The position numbers were made by a program, and so were the translations under genes. This document shows positions 23,544 through 31,798 of a stretch of DNA of 64,000 nucleotides, in pieces. The DNA comes from Paenibacillus gyeongsangnamensis. GTDB taxonomy: Bacteria; Bacillota; Bacilli; Paenibacillales; NBRC-103111. Location of the stretch: assembly GCF_027533625.1 (NCBI RefSeq), contig NZ_JAQAGZ010000010.1:203760-267759 (forward strand), read 5' to 3'. Every line of letters begins with the position of its first letter. The stretch's first letter is position 1. The notes under the pieces were generated by a model. It searched no databases and had not been told where the DNA came from. It worked only from the letters and a program-made list of their open reading frames with translations.

Positions 23544-23969
23544 ATGAGCGGCGTACCGATTTTTTTTCAATTCGATTCCAGGCGAGCAGCCTTGCTGGCT
23601 CTGGATACGATGGAGGAGCTGGGCTACCGGGTAAGCCTGCATCCCGAGACCGAGCGGCCAACGCTCCATATCATGGTTGACCGGAACGACCTTACCTCGG
23701 CGCTCGAAATCGCTCAGGCGCATGGCGGAGAGCTGGCCGAAGGAATGGGTGCCGCGGATGAGCATGAGACGTACTCGATGGCTTACGACATGGAGAGCAT
23801 GATCCCTATACCGGCGCATATCGTTAATGAGGACTGGGCGGACAGCGAGCTGGAACGGTCCGCTTCCGACTACGTGAATAAGTCCAGCGGCGCTTATAAC
23901 GACGAGACGGGGAAGTTCGACCCTTCGGACGAAGATTACGACCGTTTCGACGCGGGCGTCCATTTATAG
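23544..23969 (+). CDS. Hypothetical acidic cytosolic protein
   Basis: A 141-residue protein that I do not recognise. It begins with FFQFDSRRAALLALDTMEELGY, which looks like a short ACT/ferredoxin-like alpha-beta unit, followed by PTLHIMVDRNDLTSALEIAQAHGG. The C-terminal third is very acidic (DPSDEDYDRFD). No signal peptide or membrane segment. AAAGGAGG precedes the ATG by 9 nt. It may bind metal or protein through its acidic end, but this is only a guess. It ends about 120 nt before the CDF transporter. Confidence 0.65.
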   Translation: MSGVPIFFQFDSRRAALLALDTMEELGYRVSLHPETERPTLHIMVDRNDLTSALEIAQAHGGELAEGMGAADEHETYSMAYDMESMIPIPAHIVNEDWADSELERSASDYVNKSSGAYNDETGKFDPSDEDYDRFDAGVHL

Positions 23970-24112
23970 CCTAAGCACTGGGCAGCGGTTCACCCGCAAG
24001 GGTCGGGCCGCTGTTTCCGTTTGCCGGGGAGCGGGCGGTCCTTGGAGACTGCCTGTGTAACGAACCTGCGTAACGAATCGATTGCCGCTTGAAAGAATGG
24101 AGGGAAACCGTC

Positions 24113-24994
24113 GTGGAATCTTACGAGCACAAGCTGAAGCAGGGCGAGAGAGGGGCCTTGCTCAGTATCGGAGCCTACGTGATCCTGTCCTTGGTCAAAA
24201 TCGGCACGGGCTACTTCACAAGATCGGAAGCGCTGACCGCCGACGGCATTAACAATACGACCGACATCGCAGTATCGATGGCCGTGCTGATCGGGCTGCG
24301 CATGGCGCGCAAGCCGCCGGACTCGGATCATCCGTACGGGCATATGCGCGCCGAGACGATCGCTTCGATGGTGGCTTCCTTCGTGATGGCAGTCGCCGGG
24401 CTGCAGGTGGTGCTTCAGGCAGCCCGCAGCTTTTGGGACAGGAGTGACGGCATACCCGATCTTTCCGCCGCTTGGGTGGCGTTGGGCTCTGCAGTCGTCA
24501 TGGGCTTCGTCTATTGGTATAACCGGCGATTGGCGAAGCGGGTGGGCAGCCAGTCGCTGATGGCGGCGGCTTACGATAACCGGTCGGATGCCCTTGTCAG
24601 TTTAGGCGCAGCAGCAGGCATTCTGTGCTCGCGGCTCGGTCTTCCGATTCTCGACCCCGCGGCCGCCTTGGCGGTGGGTATCGTGATTTGCAAGACCGCC
24701 TGGGATATCTTCTCGGAGGCGACCCACGCGCTAACCGACGGGTTCGATGACGCGAAGCTGAAGGTGTTCCGTCAGACCGTTACGGACACGCCGGGGGTGA
24801 AGCGGATTCGCGATATCCGGGGGAGAGTCCATGGCAGCAGCGTGCTGCTCGATGTGGTCGTCGAGGTGAACGCAGAGCTGTCCGTCGGGCAGAGCCACGG
24901 GATCAGCGACGATATCGAGAAACGGATGCTGGACGAGCATCGGATCGAGAAGGTGCATGTCCATATCGAGCCGTACTTGGAGCAGGAGAGGTAG
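24113..24994 (+). CDS. Cation diffusion facilitator family transporter
   Basis: Exports divalent metal ions (Zn, Mn, Fe or similar) in exchange for protons. The 293 residues have six membrane helices and a cytosolic C-terminal ferredoxin-like domain (DTPGVKRIRDIRGRVHGSSVLLDVVVEVN). Metal ligands of site A are seen in ADGINNTTD and YDNRSDALVS, and the DSDHPYGH motif follows helix 2. GTG 24113 is chosen because GGAGGG lies 8 nt upstream. The metal cannot be told from sequence. Confidence 0.9.
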   Translation: MESYEHKLKQGERGALLSIGAYVILSLVKIGTGYFTRSEALTADGINNTTDIAVSMAVLIGLRMARKPPDSDHPYGHMRAETIASMVASFVMAVAGLQVVLQAARSFWDRSDGIPDLSAAWVALGSAVVMGFVYWYNRRLAKRVGSQSLMAAAYDNRSDALVSLGAAAGILCSRLGLPILDPAAALAVGIVICKTAWDIFSEATHALTDGFDDAKLKVFRQTVTDTPGVKRIRDIRGRVHGSSVLLDVVVEVNAELSVGQSHGISDDIEKRMLDEHRIEKVHVHIEPYLEQER

Positions 24995-25106
24995 CGGCGA
25001 CAACGGCTGATGAGAGGTCTCGGATGTCCGGCCGGGACTGTTCTTTTTGTCGTCCCGAAGGGGAGGAATGGGAGCGCTTTACATTTTTTAATGCAGGATT
25101 AAGGTT

Positions 25107-25150
25107 CTTGTAATGTTTAATTCACAGAAGGGGTTTATAATCATTACAAG
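25107..25150. promoter_or_regulatory. Long-spaced inverted repeat around the promoter of the 32-residue peptide
   Basis: CTTGTAATG (25107-25115) and its exact complement CATTACAAG (25142-25150) flank a TATAAT box at 25136-25141. This layout suits a dimeric repressor or a looped operator. Confidence 0.45.
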
Positions 25151-25191
25151 TTCACAAATTAGACAAAAAAATACTTCGGGAGGAATGATAG

Positions 25192-25290
25192 ATGAAGAAC
25201 CTCAAAGCCATGTTGCAAGGATTTTTGTTTGCTTTTATCGCGATCGGTACCCTGCCTTATTTCTTGATCCAAAGCTTCCTGGATTTATAA
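25192..25290 (+). CDS. Small single-helix membrane protein (32 residues)
   Basis: An ATG 8 nt after GGGAGGA opens a 32-codon gene. The peptide has a basic start (MKNLK), one hydrophobic helix (about 8-28, LQGFLFAFIAIGTLPYFLI) and a short acidic end. Its size and layout fit accessory subunits or regulators of membrane complexes, but no family could be named. A terminator lies 30 nt downstream. Confidence 0.6.
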   Translation: MKNLKAMLQGFLFAFIAIGTLPYFLIQSFLDL

Positions 25291-25320
25291 ACGGATGATA
25301 CGGTTGAAGACGGGTTGATG

Positions 25321-25346
25321 GCCTCCGCATGCTGAAGCGCGGAGGC
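25321..25346 (+). terminator. Terminator after the 32-residue membrane protein
   Basis: GCCTCCGC pairs with GCGGAGGC and is followed by ATATTTG. The T-run is weak. Confidence 0.6.
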
Positions 25347-25387
25347 ATATTTGTATGTAATGGGCGTGACCCCGGACCCAAGCGAAA

Positions 25388-25489
25388 GAGCCTTTCCGCG
25401 GAAAGGCTCAGATAGACGAGAAACCCGGATATGCAGAAAAATGCAAAAGGTAGTAGATGGGGTATTCCCCTGTAGGAGCGATAGCGCCC
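25388..25489. repeat. Hairpin and degraded repeat family A copy 2
   Basis: A perfect 22-bp palindrome (25388-25409) is followed directly by AGATAGACG, the family A head. About 80 bp of element follow, including the ATGGGGTATTCCCC start of the core, and it stops at the end of the flavoprotein gene. Only the head and first 30 bp of the core survive. Confidence 0.7.
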
Positions 25490-25495
25490 AGAAGT

Positions 25496-26755
25496 CTAGA
25501 GTGAGAGAGCCGCGCTCTTGCCGGCCGTATATCCCGAACTGAAGGCGGCCGTAATATTGTATCCCCCGGTATAACCGTGAACGTCCAACACCTCGCCGCA
25601 GAAGTAAAGTCCCTCCATGAGCTTCGACTGCATCGTCTTCGGATCGATCTCCTTCAAGTTCACCCCTCCGCCTGTCACGAAAGCCTCCTCGATCGAGAGC
25701 GTCCCGTTCACTTCCAGCGGAAAAGCCTTGATGAGCTTGGCAAGCTCCAGCCATTTTTGCTTGGGAATATGATCGTAGGTGACCGTCTCGTCCAATCCGG
25801 ATGACTCCAGCAGAATCGAAATGAGCTTTTCCGGCACAAACCCCTTGAGCAAGTTCTTGACCGCCTTCCTGGATTCCGCCTTGGCGAGCTCGAGACTGTC
25901 CCTGTACACCTCGTCTGCGCTCCGGGTCGGCATCAAATCGATGGTCAGCAGCACGCTTTTCGCCTCGGAGGCCTGGAGCTGCTTCACGACAAACTGGCTG
26001 CAGCGCAGCGCAATCGGGCCGGAAATGCCGAAATGGGTGAAGATCATATCTCCCTCATGCGTGATCGTCTTCTTCCCTTTGGGACTCCAGACGGTCAGAG
26101 CCACGCTTCGCAGGGACAGCCCCTGCAGCTCCCGGCTTCGGATGAGAGGCGACTTGGACGTCAGCGGCACCTCGGTCGGGAACAGCTCTGTGATCGTATG
26201 TCCCGCTTTCTCCGCCCAGGCATACCCGTCGCCGATCGATCCGGTATGAGGGACGGATTTTCCGCCGCTGGCTACGATCACGCATCGGCCGGACATACGC
26301 TTCCCGCTCCTCAGCAGCACGCCCGCCGTACGGCCCCCCTCAAAAAGCACCGTTTCCACCGGGCTGTTCACCTTAATCTCTACGCCAAGCTCCCGCACCT
26401 TGTTCACAAGCGCATCCACAACCGTCTTCGCCTTATCCGATACGGGGAACATGCGGCCGTTATCCTCTTCCTTGAGACGGATGCCGAGGTCCTCGAAGAA
26501 ACGGATAATGTCCTTATTGCCGAAATTCGAGAGCGCGCTGTATAAAAATCTCCCGTTCCCGGGGATATGCTTAATCAGCTCGTCCATTTCTTTGTTATTC
26601 GTCACATTGCATCGGCCGCCCCCCGAAATGCCGAGCTTTCTTCCCAGCTTATCGCCTTTATCGACAAGCAGCACTTTGGCACCATGCGCGCTGGCGGCAA
26701 TGCTCGCCATCAGTCCTGCGGAGCCTCCGCCGACAACGATTACATCATATTTCAT
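25496..26755 (-). CDS. HI0933/YtfP-type FAD-dependent oxidoreductase
   Basis: A flavoprotein of 419 residues. It opens with the FAD-binding GGGSAGLMASIAASAHGAKVLL, followed by GDKLGRKLGISGGGRCNVTN, a family-specific loop. FDTGG-like segments near the end (YFCGEVLDVHGYTGGYN) close the cofactor site. The family (BaiN/YhiN/YtfP) includes enzymes that act on unsaturated ketones or bile acids, but most substrates are unknown. Monocistronic. Its 3' end is next to a degraded repeat element. Confidence 0.88.
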   Translation of the reverse strand: MKYDVIVVGGGSAGLMASIAASAHGAKVLLVDKGDKLGRKLGISGGGRCNVTNNKEMDELIKHIPGNGRFLYSALSNFGNKDIIRFFEDLGIRLKEEDNGRMFPVSDKAKTVVDALVNKVRELGVEIKVNSPVETVLFEGGRTAGVLLRSGKRMSGRCVIVASGGKSVPHTGSIGDGYAWAEKAGHTITELFPTEVPLTSKSPLIRSRELQGLSLRSVALTVWSPKGKKTITHEGDMIFTHFGISGPIALRCSQFVVKQLQASEAKSVLLTIDLMPTRSADEVYRDSLELAKAESRKAVKNLLKGFVPEKLISILLESSGLDETVTYDHIPKQKWLELAKLIKAFPLEVNGTLSIEEAFVTGGGVNLKEIDPKTMQSKLMEGLYFCGEVLDVHGYTGGYNITAAFSSGYTAGKSAALSL

Positions 26756-26980
26756 TCCTGATCCTCCCGCTTACCCGGACATGGGATGGCCCCATGGTTT
26801 TCGAGTCTATTGTAACCTTTTTCGCGAAGAAAGTCATAAGACAGCGTGCGACAGCAATTCTGAAAAATAGTTGCGATTCGCCCGCTCACTCCGACATTCT
26901 TTTTGGAGCGGATCATCTATACTAATTTCGTTGTCCCGGGCCGGGGCGAATTCTGGAAAATAAAGGAGAATGAAGAACGT

Positions 26981-27199
26981 ATGCACGGGCTTATCACTTC
27001 CTACAAACTCAGTTTGAACGAAATGGAGGCTAGAATGAACCTGTTAGCAGAGAGGAATAGGGGCCTTCTGCAGAAATCGCAGGAGCATGCGGAAATGGTT
27101 CAACAAACGAGGGAAGCCGTTCACGAGAGCAAACGTCACATGATGGAACTAGGGCGGAAGCTTAATCATATCCGGATGCTCCAGCGGTACGGTCTCTAA
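26981..27199 (+). CDS. Hypothetical coiled-coil protein (72 residues)
   Basis: A short, charged and almost wholly helical protein. The stretch from about 12 to 65 has heptad-like spacing (LNEMEARMNLLAERNRGLL, EMVQQTREAVHESKRHMMEL), pointing to a coiled coil. Start ATG 26981 is favoured over the upstream frame because AAAGGAG lies 13 nt before it. No family recognised. A terminator follows. Confidence 0.6.
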   Translation: MHGLITSYKLSLNEMEARMNLLAERNRGLLQKSQEHAEMVQQTREAVHESKRHMMELGRKLNHIRMLQRYGL

Positions 27200-27223
27200 C
27201 CGGAGCGTTCCGACAAGAAATAA

Positions 27224-27247
27224 GGCTCCGAGCCGCCTCGGAGCCTT
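27224..27247. terminator. Bidirectional terminator
   Basis: GGCTCCGAG, loop CCGC, CTCGGAGCC and TTGTTT to the right. It separates the convergent coiled-coil gene and the CNNM-type gene, and may end both. Confidence 0.75.
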
Positions 27248-27260
27248 GTTTCCGTATAGA

Positions 27261-28589
27261 TTAGGATGCCGTTTCCACCTGCGGTTGGGTCTTGCGCACA
27301 AGCACCCTGGAAATCCGCAGATCGTCCGTTTCTTCAATAATGAAATCGTATAAGTCCATGAAGGAGGCCAACTGGCCTTTCTTGGCCGGAATCTCGACCT
27401 GGGAATATATCCAGCCGCCGATCGTATCGTAATCCTGGCTTGGAATGTCGAGGCCGAACTGGTCGTTTACATCCTCGATCAGCACCTTGCCGTCGATGGA
27501 ATAAGTCCATTCGTCCTTCTTCTCGATGCTCGGGCGTTCCTCGGTATCGAATTCGTCCTGAATTTCGCCGACGATTTCCTCGATGATGTCTTCGAGCGTG
27601 ACCAGTCCGGAAGTACCGCCGTACTCGTCGATCAGCAGCGCCATCTGCACCTTCTTCTTCTGCATGAGCTTCAGCAGATTGCTGATAGGCATCGAATCGG
27701 GCACCTTCGTGATCGATCGGACAATGCTGCGGATATCCGGAGATTCGGATTTGGCTTTCAGCAGGTCCTTTATATGAACGAAGCCGATAATATTGTCTTT
27801 GTCAGGGTCGCAGACCGGATAACGCGTGCGCATTTCCTTCAGCGCCAGGTCCATGTTCTCCTCGAACGACAGGTTCGCGTACAAGCAGCCCATCTCCGTC
27901 CGGGGGATCATAATCTCCCTTGCGTTCGTCTCCGTAAATTCGAATATATTGTCAAAAAGCGTGAGCTCTGTGTTGTCGATGTACCCGCTTTTGTGGCTTT
28001 CCTGAACCAGCACGCGAATTTCGTCCTCCGTATGGGCCGATTCGTGCTCGTTCGCAGGCTCGATGCCTACGCGCCGGAGCATCCAGTTGGACAATCCGTT
28101 CAGCAGCCAGATGAAAGGAAACATGAGCTTGTAGAACACAAGCACCGGTGCGGCCGACCATAGCGTGATGGCCTCCGACTGCCGGATGGCATACGTCTTC
28201 GGGAACTGCTCCCCGAGCGTAATGTGGAATACCGTGATAACCGAGAACGCGATGATGAAGGAAATCGTATGAATCGCGACATCGTTCAAGCTGAACCAGC
28301 TTTTCAAGACCGGCATCAGCAGGGCCGAAACCGTCGGTTCGCCCACCCACCCGAGTCCGAGGGAAGCGAGCGTAATACCTAGCTGGCAGGCTGACAAATA
28401 AGCATTCAGGTTATTGGAAATTTTCTGCGCGAATCTTGCTTTTATGTTGCCGCTCTGGGCCAACGTATCGATCCGGGTGTTGCGTACCTTCACCATGGCG
28501 AACTCCGCCGATACGAAGAAGCCGTTCAACAGCACTAAAACCACAATCAAAACCACGTTAAACAATAAGGGTAACGGGTCACTACTCAA
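27261..28589 (-). CDS. CNNM/CorC (hemolysin) family membrane protein
   Basis: A 442-residue protein with a DUF21/CNNM membrane domain of four helices (about 5-170), two CBS domains (about 215-335: IPRTEMGCLYANLSFEE, PVCDPDKDNIIGFVHIKDL, MALLIDEYGGTSGLVTLEDI) and a C-terminal CorC/HlyC domain (ending YDFIIEETDDLRISRVLVRK). Related proteins export or regulate Mg2+ or Co2+. The start is a TTG at 28589 by frame. Its ribosome site is poor, and a hairpin and a strong AAGGAGG lie further upstream, so translation may be controlled. Confidence 0.87.
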   Translation of the reverse strand: MSSDPLPLLFNVVLIVVLVLLNGFFVSAEFAMVKVRNTRIDTLAQSGNIKARFAQKISNNLNAYLSACQLGITLASLGLGWVGEPTVSALLMPVLKSWFSLNDVAIHTISFIIAFSVITVFHITLGEQFPKTYAIRQSEAITLWSAAPVLVFYKLMFPFIWLLNGLSNWMLRRVGIEPANEHESAHTEDEIRVLVQESHKSGYIDNTELTLFDNIFEFTETNAREIMIPRTEMGCLYANLSFEENMDLALKEMRTRYPVCDPDKDNIIGFVHIKDLLKAKSESPDIRSIVRSITKVPDSMPISNLLKLMQKKKVQMALLIDEYGGTSGLVTLEDIIEEIVGEIQDEFDTEERPSIEKKDEWTYSIDGKVLIEDVNDQFGLDIPSQDYDTIGGWIYSQVEIPAKKGQLASFMDLYDFIIEETDDLRISRVLVRKTQPQVETAS

Positions 28590-28596
28590 TCATTCC

Positions 28597-28633
28597 CTAT
28601 CCGCCGCGTCAGCGGCGATAGGTACACCTCCTT
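28597..28633 (-). promoter_or_regulatory. 5' leader hairpin of the CNNM/CorC gene
   Basis: Reading leftward, AAGGAGG (28633-28627) is followed by CTATCGCCGC-TGAC-GCGGCGGATAG, a strong hairpin, and then the TTG start. The hairpin could hold the upstream ribosome site apart from, or couple it to, the start; this is inference. Confidence 0.4.
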
Positions 28634-28903
28634 GGATGTTCAAATTCGGAAACAGCGCATGCTGTCCGTGCCATGATGTATATTTACCGAGAGAGAACAT
28701 GTATTTTTATGATGATATACTTGCTATACATTATATCGTATATCGGAGAGGGCGCTCAATACGAGGGGGAACCTCTGAGCGGGACTCATGGGGGGCCAGA
28801 ACCTCATTAAACGGGAAAATCGAGCTAATTTGTTACGACATGGAGCATATACGGCCTTTTTGGCTTTACTTTGACGCGGCGTGAAGCTTTATACTGAAAA
28901 AAC
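28634..28903. other. Intergenic stretch upstream of repeat family A copy 3
   Basis: AT-rich at its left end, with a possible promoter zone around 28700-28740. No gene seen. To the right of it begins a cluster of hairpins and repeat family A. Confidence 0.35.
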
Positions 28904-29202
28904 GGTTTTGCTGAAGCAAAACCCCAAGATTGACGTGAAACCCGGATATGCAGAAAAAATGCAAAAGGGTAGTAGGTGGGGTATCCCTTGCAGGAGCGAT
29001 AGCGTCCGCCTTTGTTATCGGAAAATGACCGCTGTATAGCGTATAAATTGAAATTTTTACGGGTAACAACAGCGGCCGGAAGGGGATACCCCACCGGAGT
29101 ACCAAGGCAGATTTCTCTATTTCATGGGCTTCTCAATAGCCTGCGGTTTGCTAAAGCAAAACCTAAGATAATGCTTACGAAGCAGCTTTGCTACGCAAAG
29201 CT
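28904..29202. mobile_element. Repeat family A full copy 3 with flanking family D hairpins
   Basis: The element spans 28927-29143 (217 bp). Its 121-bp core (28975-29095) has inverted ends GGTGGGGTATCCC and GGGGATACCCCACC, and the same length as in copy 1. It is flanked by near-identical hairpins: GGTTTTGCTGAAGCAAAACC (28904-28923) and GGTTTGCTAAAGCAAAACC (29145-29163). A further hairpin AGCTTTG-CTACG-CAAAGCT (29184-29202) precedes the methyltransferase. No open frame. Confidence 0.8.
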
Positions 29203-30044
29203 TGGAGGAGGGACCCCCCATAAAAATCAGCGAGCTATCGGCCCGGCTGGAGGTGCGCGATTATCTCGAGATGCAGCGTTCCGCCATGTTCGTCCGATGG
29301 ATGGAGCTTCGGGAGACGCTGCTGCTGCTTGACGAGATGATCGCGCGGACTGCGGAGCAGCCGGCATCGGCCTCCCGCCGCTGGGTCGAGCTGGCGGACC
29401 GGTCGAGAGGTTTGAGCTCGCTTCGCGAAGCCTGGGTCGACCGCTGGAACTTCGATGCGCTGTCCGAACGGTGGGACCAGCCGGAGGGCGGCCGGACCAT
29501 GCATCTGCCGTCCGCAGCCGAGCATGAGCGCGTGTTGGAGGCCGCCGCGGCGCGGTTGTCGCCGCAGCCCGGGGAAGCCGGGCTGGATGCCGGTACGGGT
29601 GACGGGGCATTCGCCGCGAAGCTCGCCCGTCCGGGCGTAGCGATGACGGGGATGGACCAGTCCCGGTCGATGCTTCGGCGCTGCCGCGAGCGCGTGCCGG
29701 GTATCGAGACCCGGTACGGGAATTTATTAGCCGTTCCTTGTCTGGACGGACGGTTTGATTTTATCGCTACCAGCTTTGCGCTTCATCATTTGACACCGGA
29801 GCAGCAGCCATTAGCCTTGGCCGAGCTGACCCGGGTGCTGAAGAGCCGCGGCCGGATCGCTCTTGTCGATTGGATGGACGGCGAAGGGACGGCCGAGGGC
29901 GAAGGGTACGCCACACGTAACGAGCCTGGCGAAGCTTTCCCCTCCGCGGAGGGGCTTTCGGCCTGGTTTCGCGCACAAGGCTTTGCCGCCGATTCGGAGC
30001 GGCTGACGGCAAGCGGCATCCATTTGGTACTTGCTTTCCGTTGA
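29202..30044 (+). CDS. Class I SAM-dependent methyltransferase, start uncertain
   Basis: A 280-residue methyltransferase. A helical N-terminal domain (about 1-100) precedes a Rossmann-type fold: motif I GLDAGTGDGAFAAKLARPGV, then MTGMDQSRSML, SFALHHLTPEQQPLAL and LKSRGRIALVDWMDGEG. The substrate is unknown. The only standard start near the N-terminus is TTG 29202, yet GGAGGAGG at 29203-29210 fits an ATA at 29220 (ATA AAA ATC AGC), where family members should have ATG. A mutation of the start codon near the repeat element is possible; ATG 29271 is the next option. It ends just before the deacetylase gene. Confidence 0.78.
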   Translation: MEEGPPIKISELSARLEVRDYLEMQRSAMFVRWMELRETLLLLDEMIARTAEQPASASRRWVELADRSRGLSSLREAWVDRWNFDALSERWDQPEGGRTMHLPSAAEHERVLEAAAARLSPQPGEAGLDAGTGDGAFAAKLARPGVAMTGMDQSRSMLRRCRERVPGIETRYGNLLAVPCLDGRFDFIATSFALHHLTPEQQPLALAELTRVLKSRGRIALVDWMDGEGTAEGEGYATRNEPGEAFPSAEGLSAWFRAQGFAADSERLTASGIHLVLAFR

Positions 30045-30064
30045 TCCGCTGACGCATATCGATT

Positions 30065-30103
30065 GCTGTAAAATATTCCACGGCTTCCAACAACTTTACA
30101 GCG
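30065..30103. repeat. Inverted repeat before the polysaccharide deacetylase gene
   Basis: GCTGTAAA and TTTACAGC, 8-bp arms 23 nt apart. It could be a weak terminator of the methyltransferase or an operator. Confidence 0.4.
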
Positions 30104-30171
30104 GCCTCATCCATTCCTCTAGCCATACTATCCATGGAATAGTTTCCATTGGCGAGAGGGGGAGGAAGAGC

Positions 30172-31068
30172 CTGAGGAAAGAAGCCTGGTTTGGTTTGGC
30201 GGGAGCCGGTTTGATCGGGATAGCGGTACTGCTCGGCATCGCAAAGTCGGGCGATCTGCAGCAGGCGGGGGGAGAGCCGTCCGCCGTCCTGCGGGAGGAG
30301 ACGCTTCGAGAGCCGCAGGAAGGAAGCGGCTTGTATGCGCCGGGGGTGCTCAGCACGGCGGAGATGACGCAGGCCTACGGAGCGAAGCCGTATGATCGGG
30401 ATATCGGCGTTCCGCGGGACGGGGGCGGGAAGACCGCCTATCTGACGTTTGACGACGGACCTTCCGCCAATACGGAAAAGATCCTGAACATACTGGAGAA
30501 TGAGCATATCCACGGGACCTTTTTTGTTATCGGAAGAACAAGACCGGAATACCGGGGGATGTACCGGAGAATCGCCGCTGCCGGCCATGCTCTCGGGAAT
30601 CACACCTTCAGCCACGACTACCGCCGGATTTACTCCTCCGTCCGGGCTTTCCGCGAGGATACGGAGGCTCTGGGACGATTCTTGCTCAAGGAAACGGGGG
30701 TAAAGCCGGATATTTTGCGGTTTCCGGGGGGCTCGAACAATGTGCCGAGCCGCAAAGCCGGCGGGCCTCGCATCATGTCTCAGATTACCCGCGAAATGTC
30801 GGGTCTTGGGTACCGGTATTTTGACTGGAACGTAAGCTCTACGGACGCGGCCGCCGCCGTTCCCCGGAAGTCCGATATCGTTGATGCGGTTCGGGCGAAC
30901 AGCAGCGGGAAAAAGAACGCCATCGTGCTCATGCACGATCTGGACGGGAAAACGACGACCGTTGAGGCGCTGCCGGAGATCATCCGCTATTTCAAGCAGC
31001 AGGGCTACGCGTTTGCGACACTGAACCACTCGTCTTTTACCTTCCAGTTTTTGAAGCCGGGAGGTTGA
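30172..31068 (+). CDS. Polysaccharide deacetylase (NodB domain), membrane anchored
   Basis: Deacetylates cell-wall or surface polysaccharide. An N-terminal helix (about 6-25, WFGLAGAGLIGIAVLLG) anchors it. The NodB motifs are complete: TFDDGPS (catalytic base Asp), HTFSH (metal ligands), RFPGGSNN, DWNVSSTDA and VLMHDL (catalytic His). The GSNN motif resembles peptidoglycan-type PdaA/PdaC more than chitin deacetylases. Start CTG 30172, 6 nt after GGGGGAGG, is favoured because no ATG, GTG or TTG lies near; an upstream frame opens inside the previous gene. Confidence 0.85.
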   Translation: MRKEAWFGLAGAGLIGIAVLLGIAKSGDLQQAGGEPSAVLREETLREPQEGSGLYAPGVLSTAEMTQAYGAKPYDRDIGVPRDGGGKTAYLTFDDGPSANTEKILNILENEHIHGTFFVIGRTRPEYRGMYRRIAAAGHALGNHTFSHDYRRIYSSVRAFREDTEALGRFLLKETGVKPDILRFPGGSNNVPSRKAGGPRIMSQITREMSGLGYRYFDWNVSSTDAAAAVPRKSDIVDAVRANSSGKKNAIVLMHDLDGKTTTVEALPEIIRYFKQQGYAFATLNHSSFTFQFLKPGG

Positions 31069-31121
31069 CTGAGCTTAGCTGCGGTAAAGCATACTAATAA
31101 CAGCGAAAGGGGATGAGTTCC

Positions 31122-31247
31122 ATGACAGTGCAAAAGAATGCGTCGAAAGAACAGGAGCTGCAAGCGGCTCAAAACAAAACGAAAACCGATGCGGACAGCG
31201 GGGTTCAGGATAAAAGGCTGAACGGGCCGAATCGTCCCTCGACTTAA
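31122..31247 (+). CDS. Hypothetical hydrophilic peptide (41 residues)
   Basis: A short gene behind GAAAGGGG, with ATG 31122 at the right spacing. The peptide is rich in Lys, Gln, Asn and Asp and lacks hydrophobic segments, in the style of small spore or stress proteins, although no SASP signature is seen. It sits 20 nt before the DUF3905 gene, so the two are probably one operon. Confidence 0.55.
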   Translation: MTVQKNASKEQELQAAQNKTKTDADSGVQDKRLNGPNRPST

Positions 31248-31267
31248 CAAGGACGGGAGATGCTGCG

Positions 31268-31690
31268 ATGAGCGAGGATATACGGAACGATACCTATGAC
31301 AAGGTTAGCACGGATATCGAATACAACCGCAATAACGATCCGGAGCTGGACCCTTTTGAAATCGAGTTTCGCCCGGAATTCCGTCAGGGCCGCGGGCCGA
31401 AGGAAGCCTTCGTCAATGAGCACGGCGTCCTGATCGGGGATCACATCTACGAATCGGACAATTCGCCTCTGAACCGTTGGAGCAAAGACACCGACCCGTC
31501 CGTCATGTCGGGAGACGAGTGGGTTCATCCTTATAAGGATGTGGGCTTCCAGACGTCGGAGAACCGCGATTTGTTTGAGCAGGCGATCCCTCCTAAGGGA
31601 CATCCGTTTCAGCATCCCGATAAGGACGTAGCTTACAAAAGCTTCCGCGGGACTGAAACCGAGCAGGACGAAGAGGAACGCAAGGAATAA
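31268..31690 (+). CDS. DUF3905 domain protein
   Basis: A 140-residue acidic cytosolic protein of the DUF3905 family of spore-forming Bacilli. The typical segments are EIEFRPEFRQGRGPKEAFVNEHG, PLNRWSKDTDPSVMSGDEWVHPYKD and DLFEQAIPP. There is no known function. GGGAGAT lies before the ATG. The following 31-base T/A stretch leads to the bacilliredoxin promoter. Confidence 0.82.
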   Translation: MSEDIRNDTYDKVSTDIEYNRNNDPELDPFEIEFRPEFRQGRGPKEAFVNEHGVLIGDHIYESDNSPLNRWSKDTDPSVMSGDEWVHPYKDVGFQTSENRDLFEQAIPPKGHPFQHPDKDVAYKSFRGTETEQDEEERKE

Positions 31691-31798
31691 GGGGCTTCAA
31701 AAATTTTTAGGCGATGTCGCTTTGCTTTCACCCCTGGTCGATGTATAATAAACATAAATAAGTAGGTAACTTTATGTTGATAAGGAGTGAAGGCGAAC

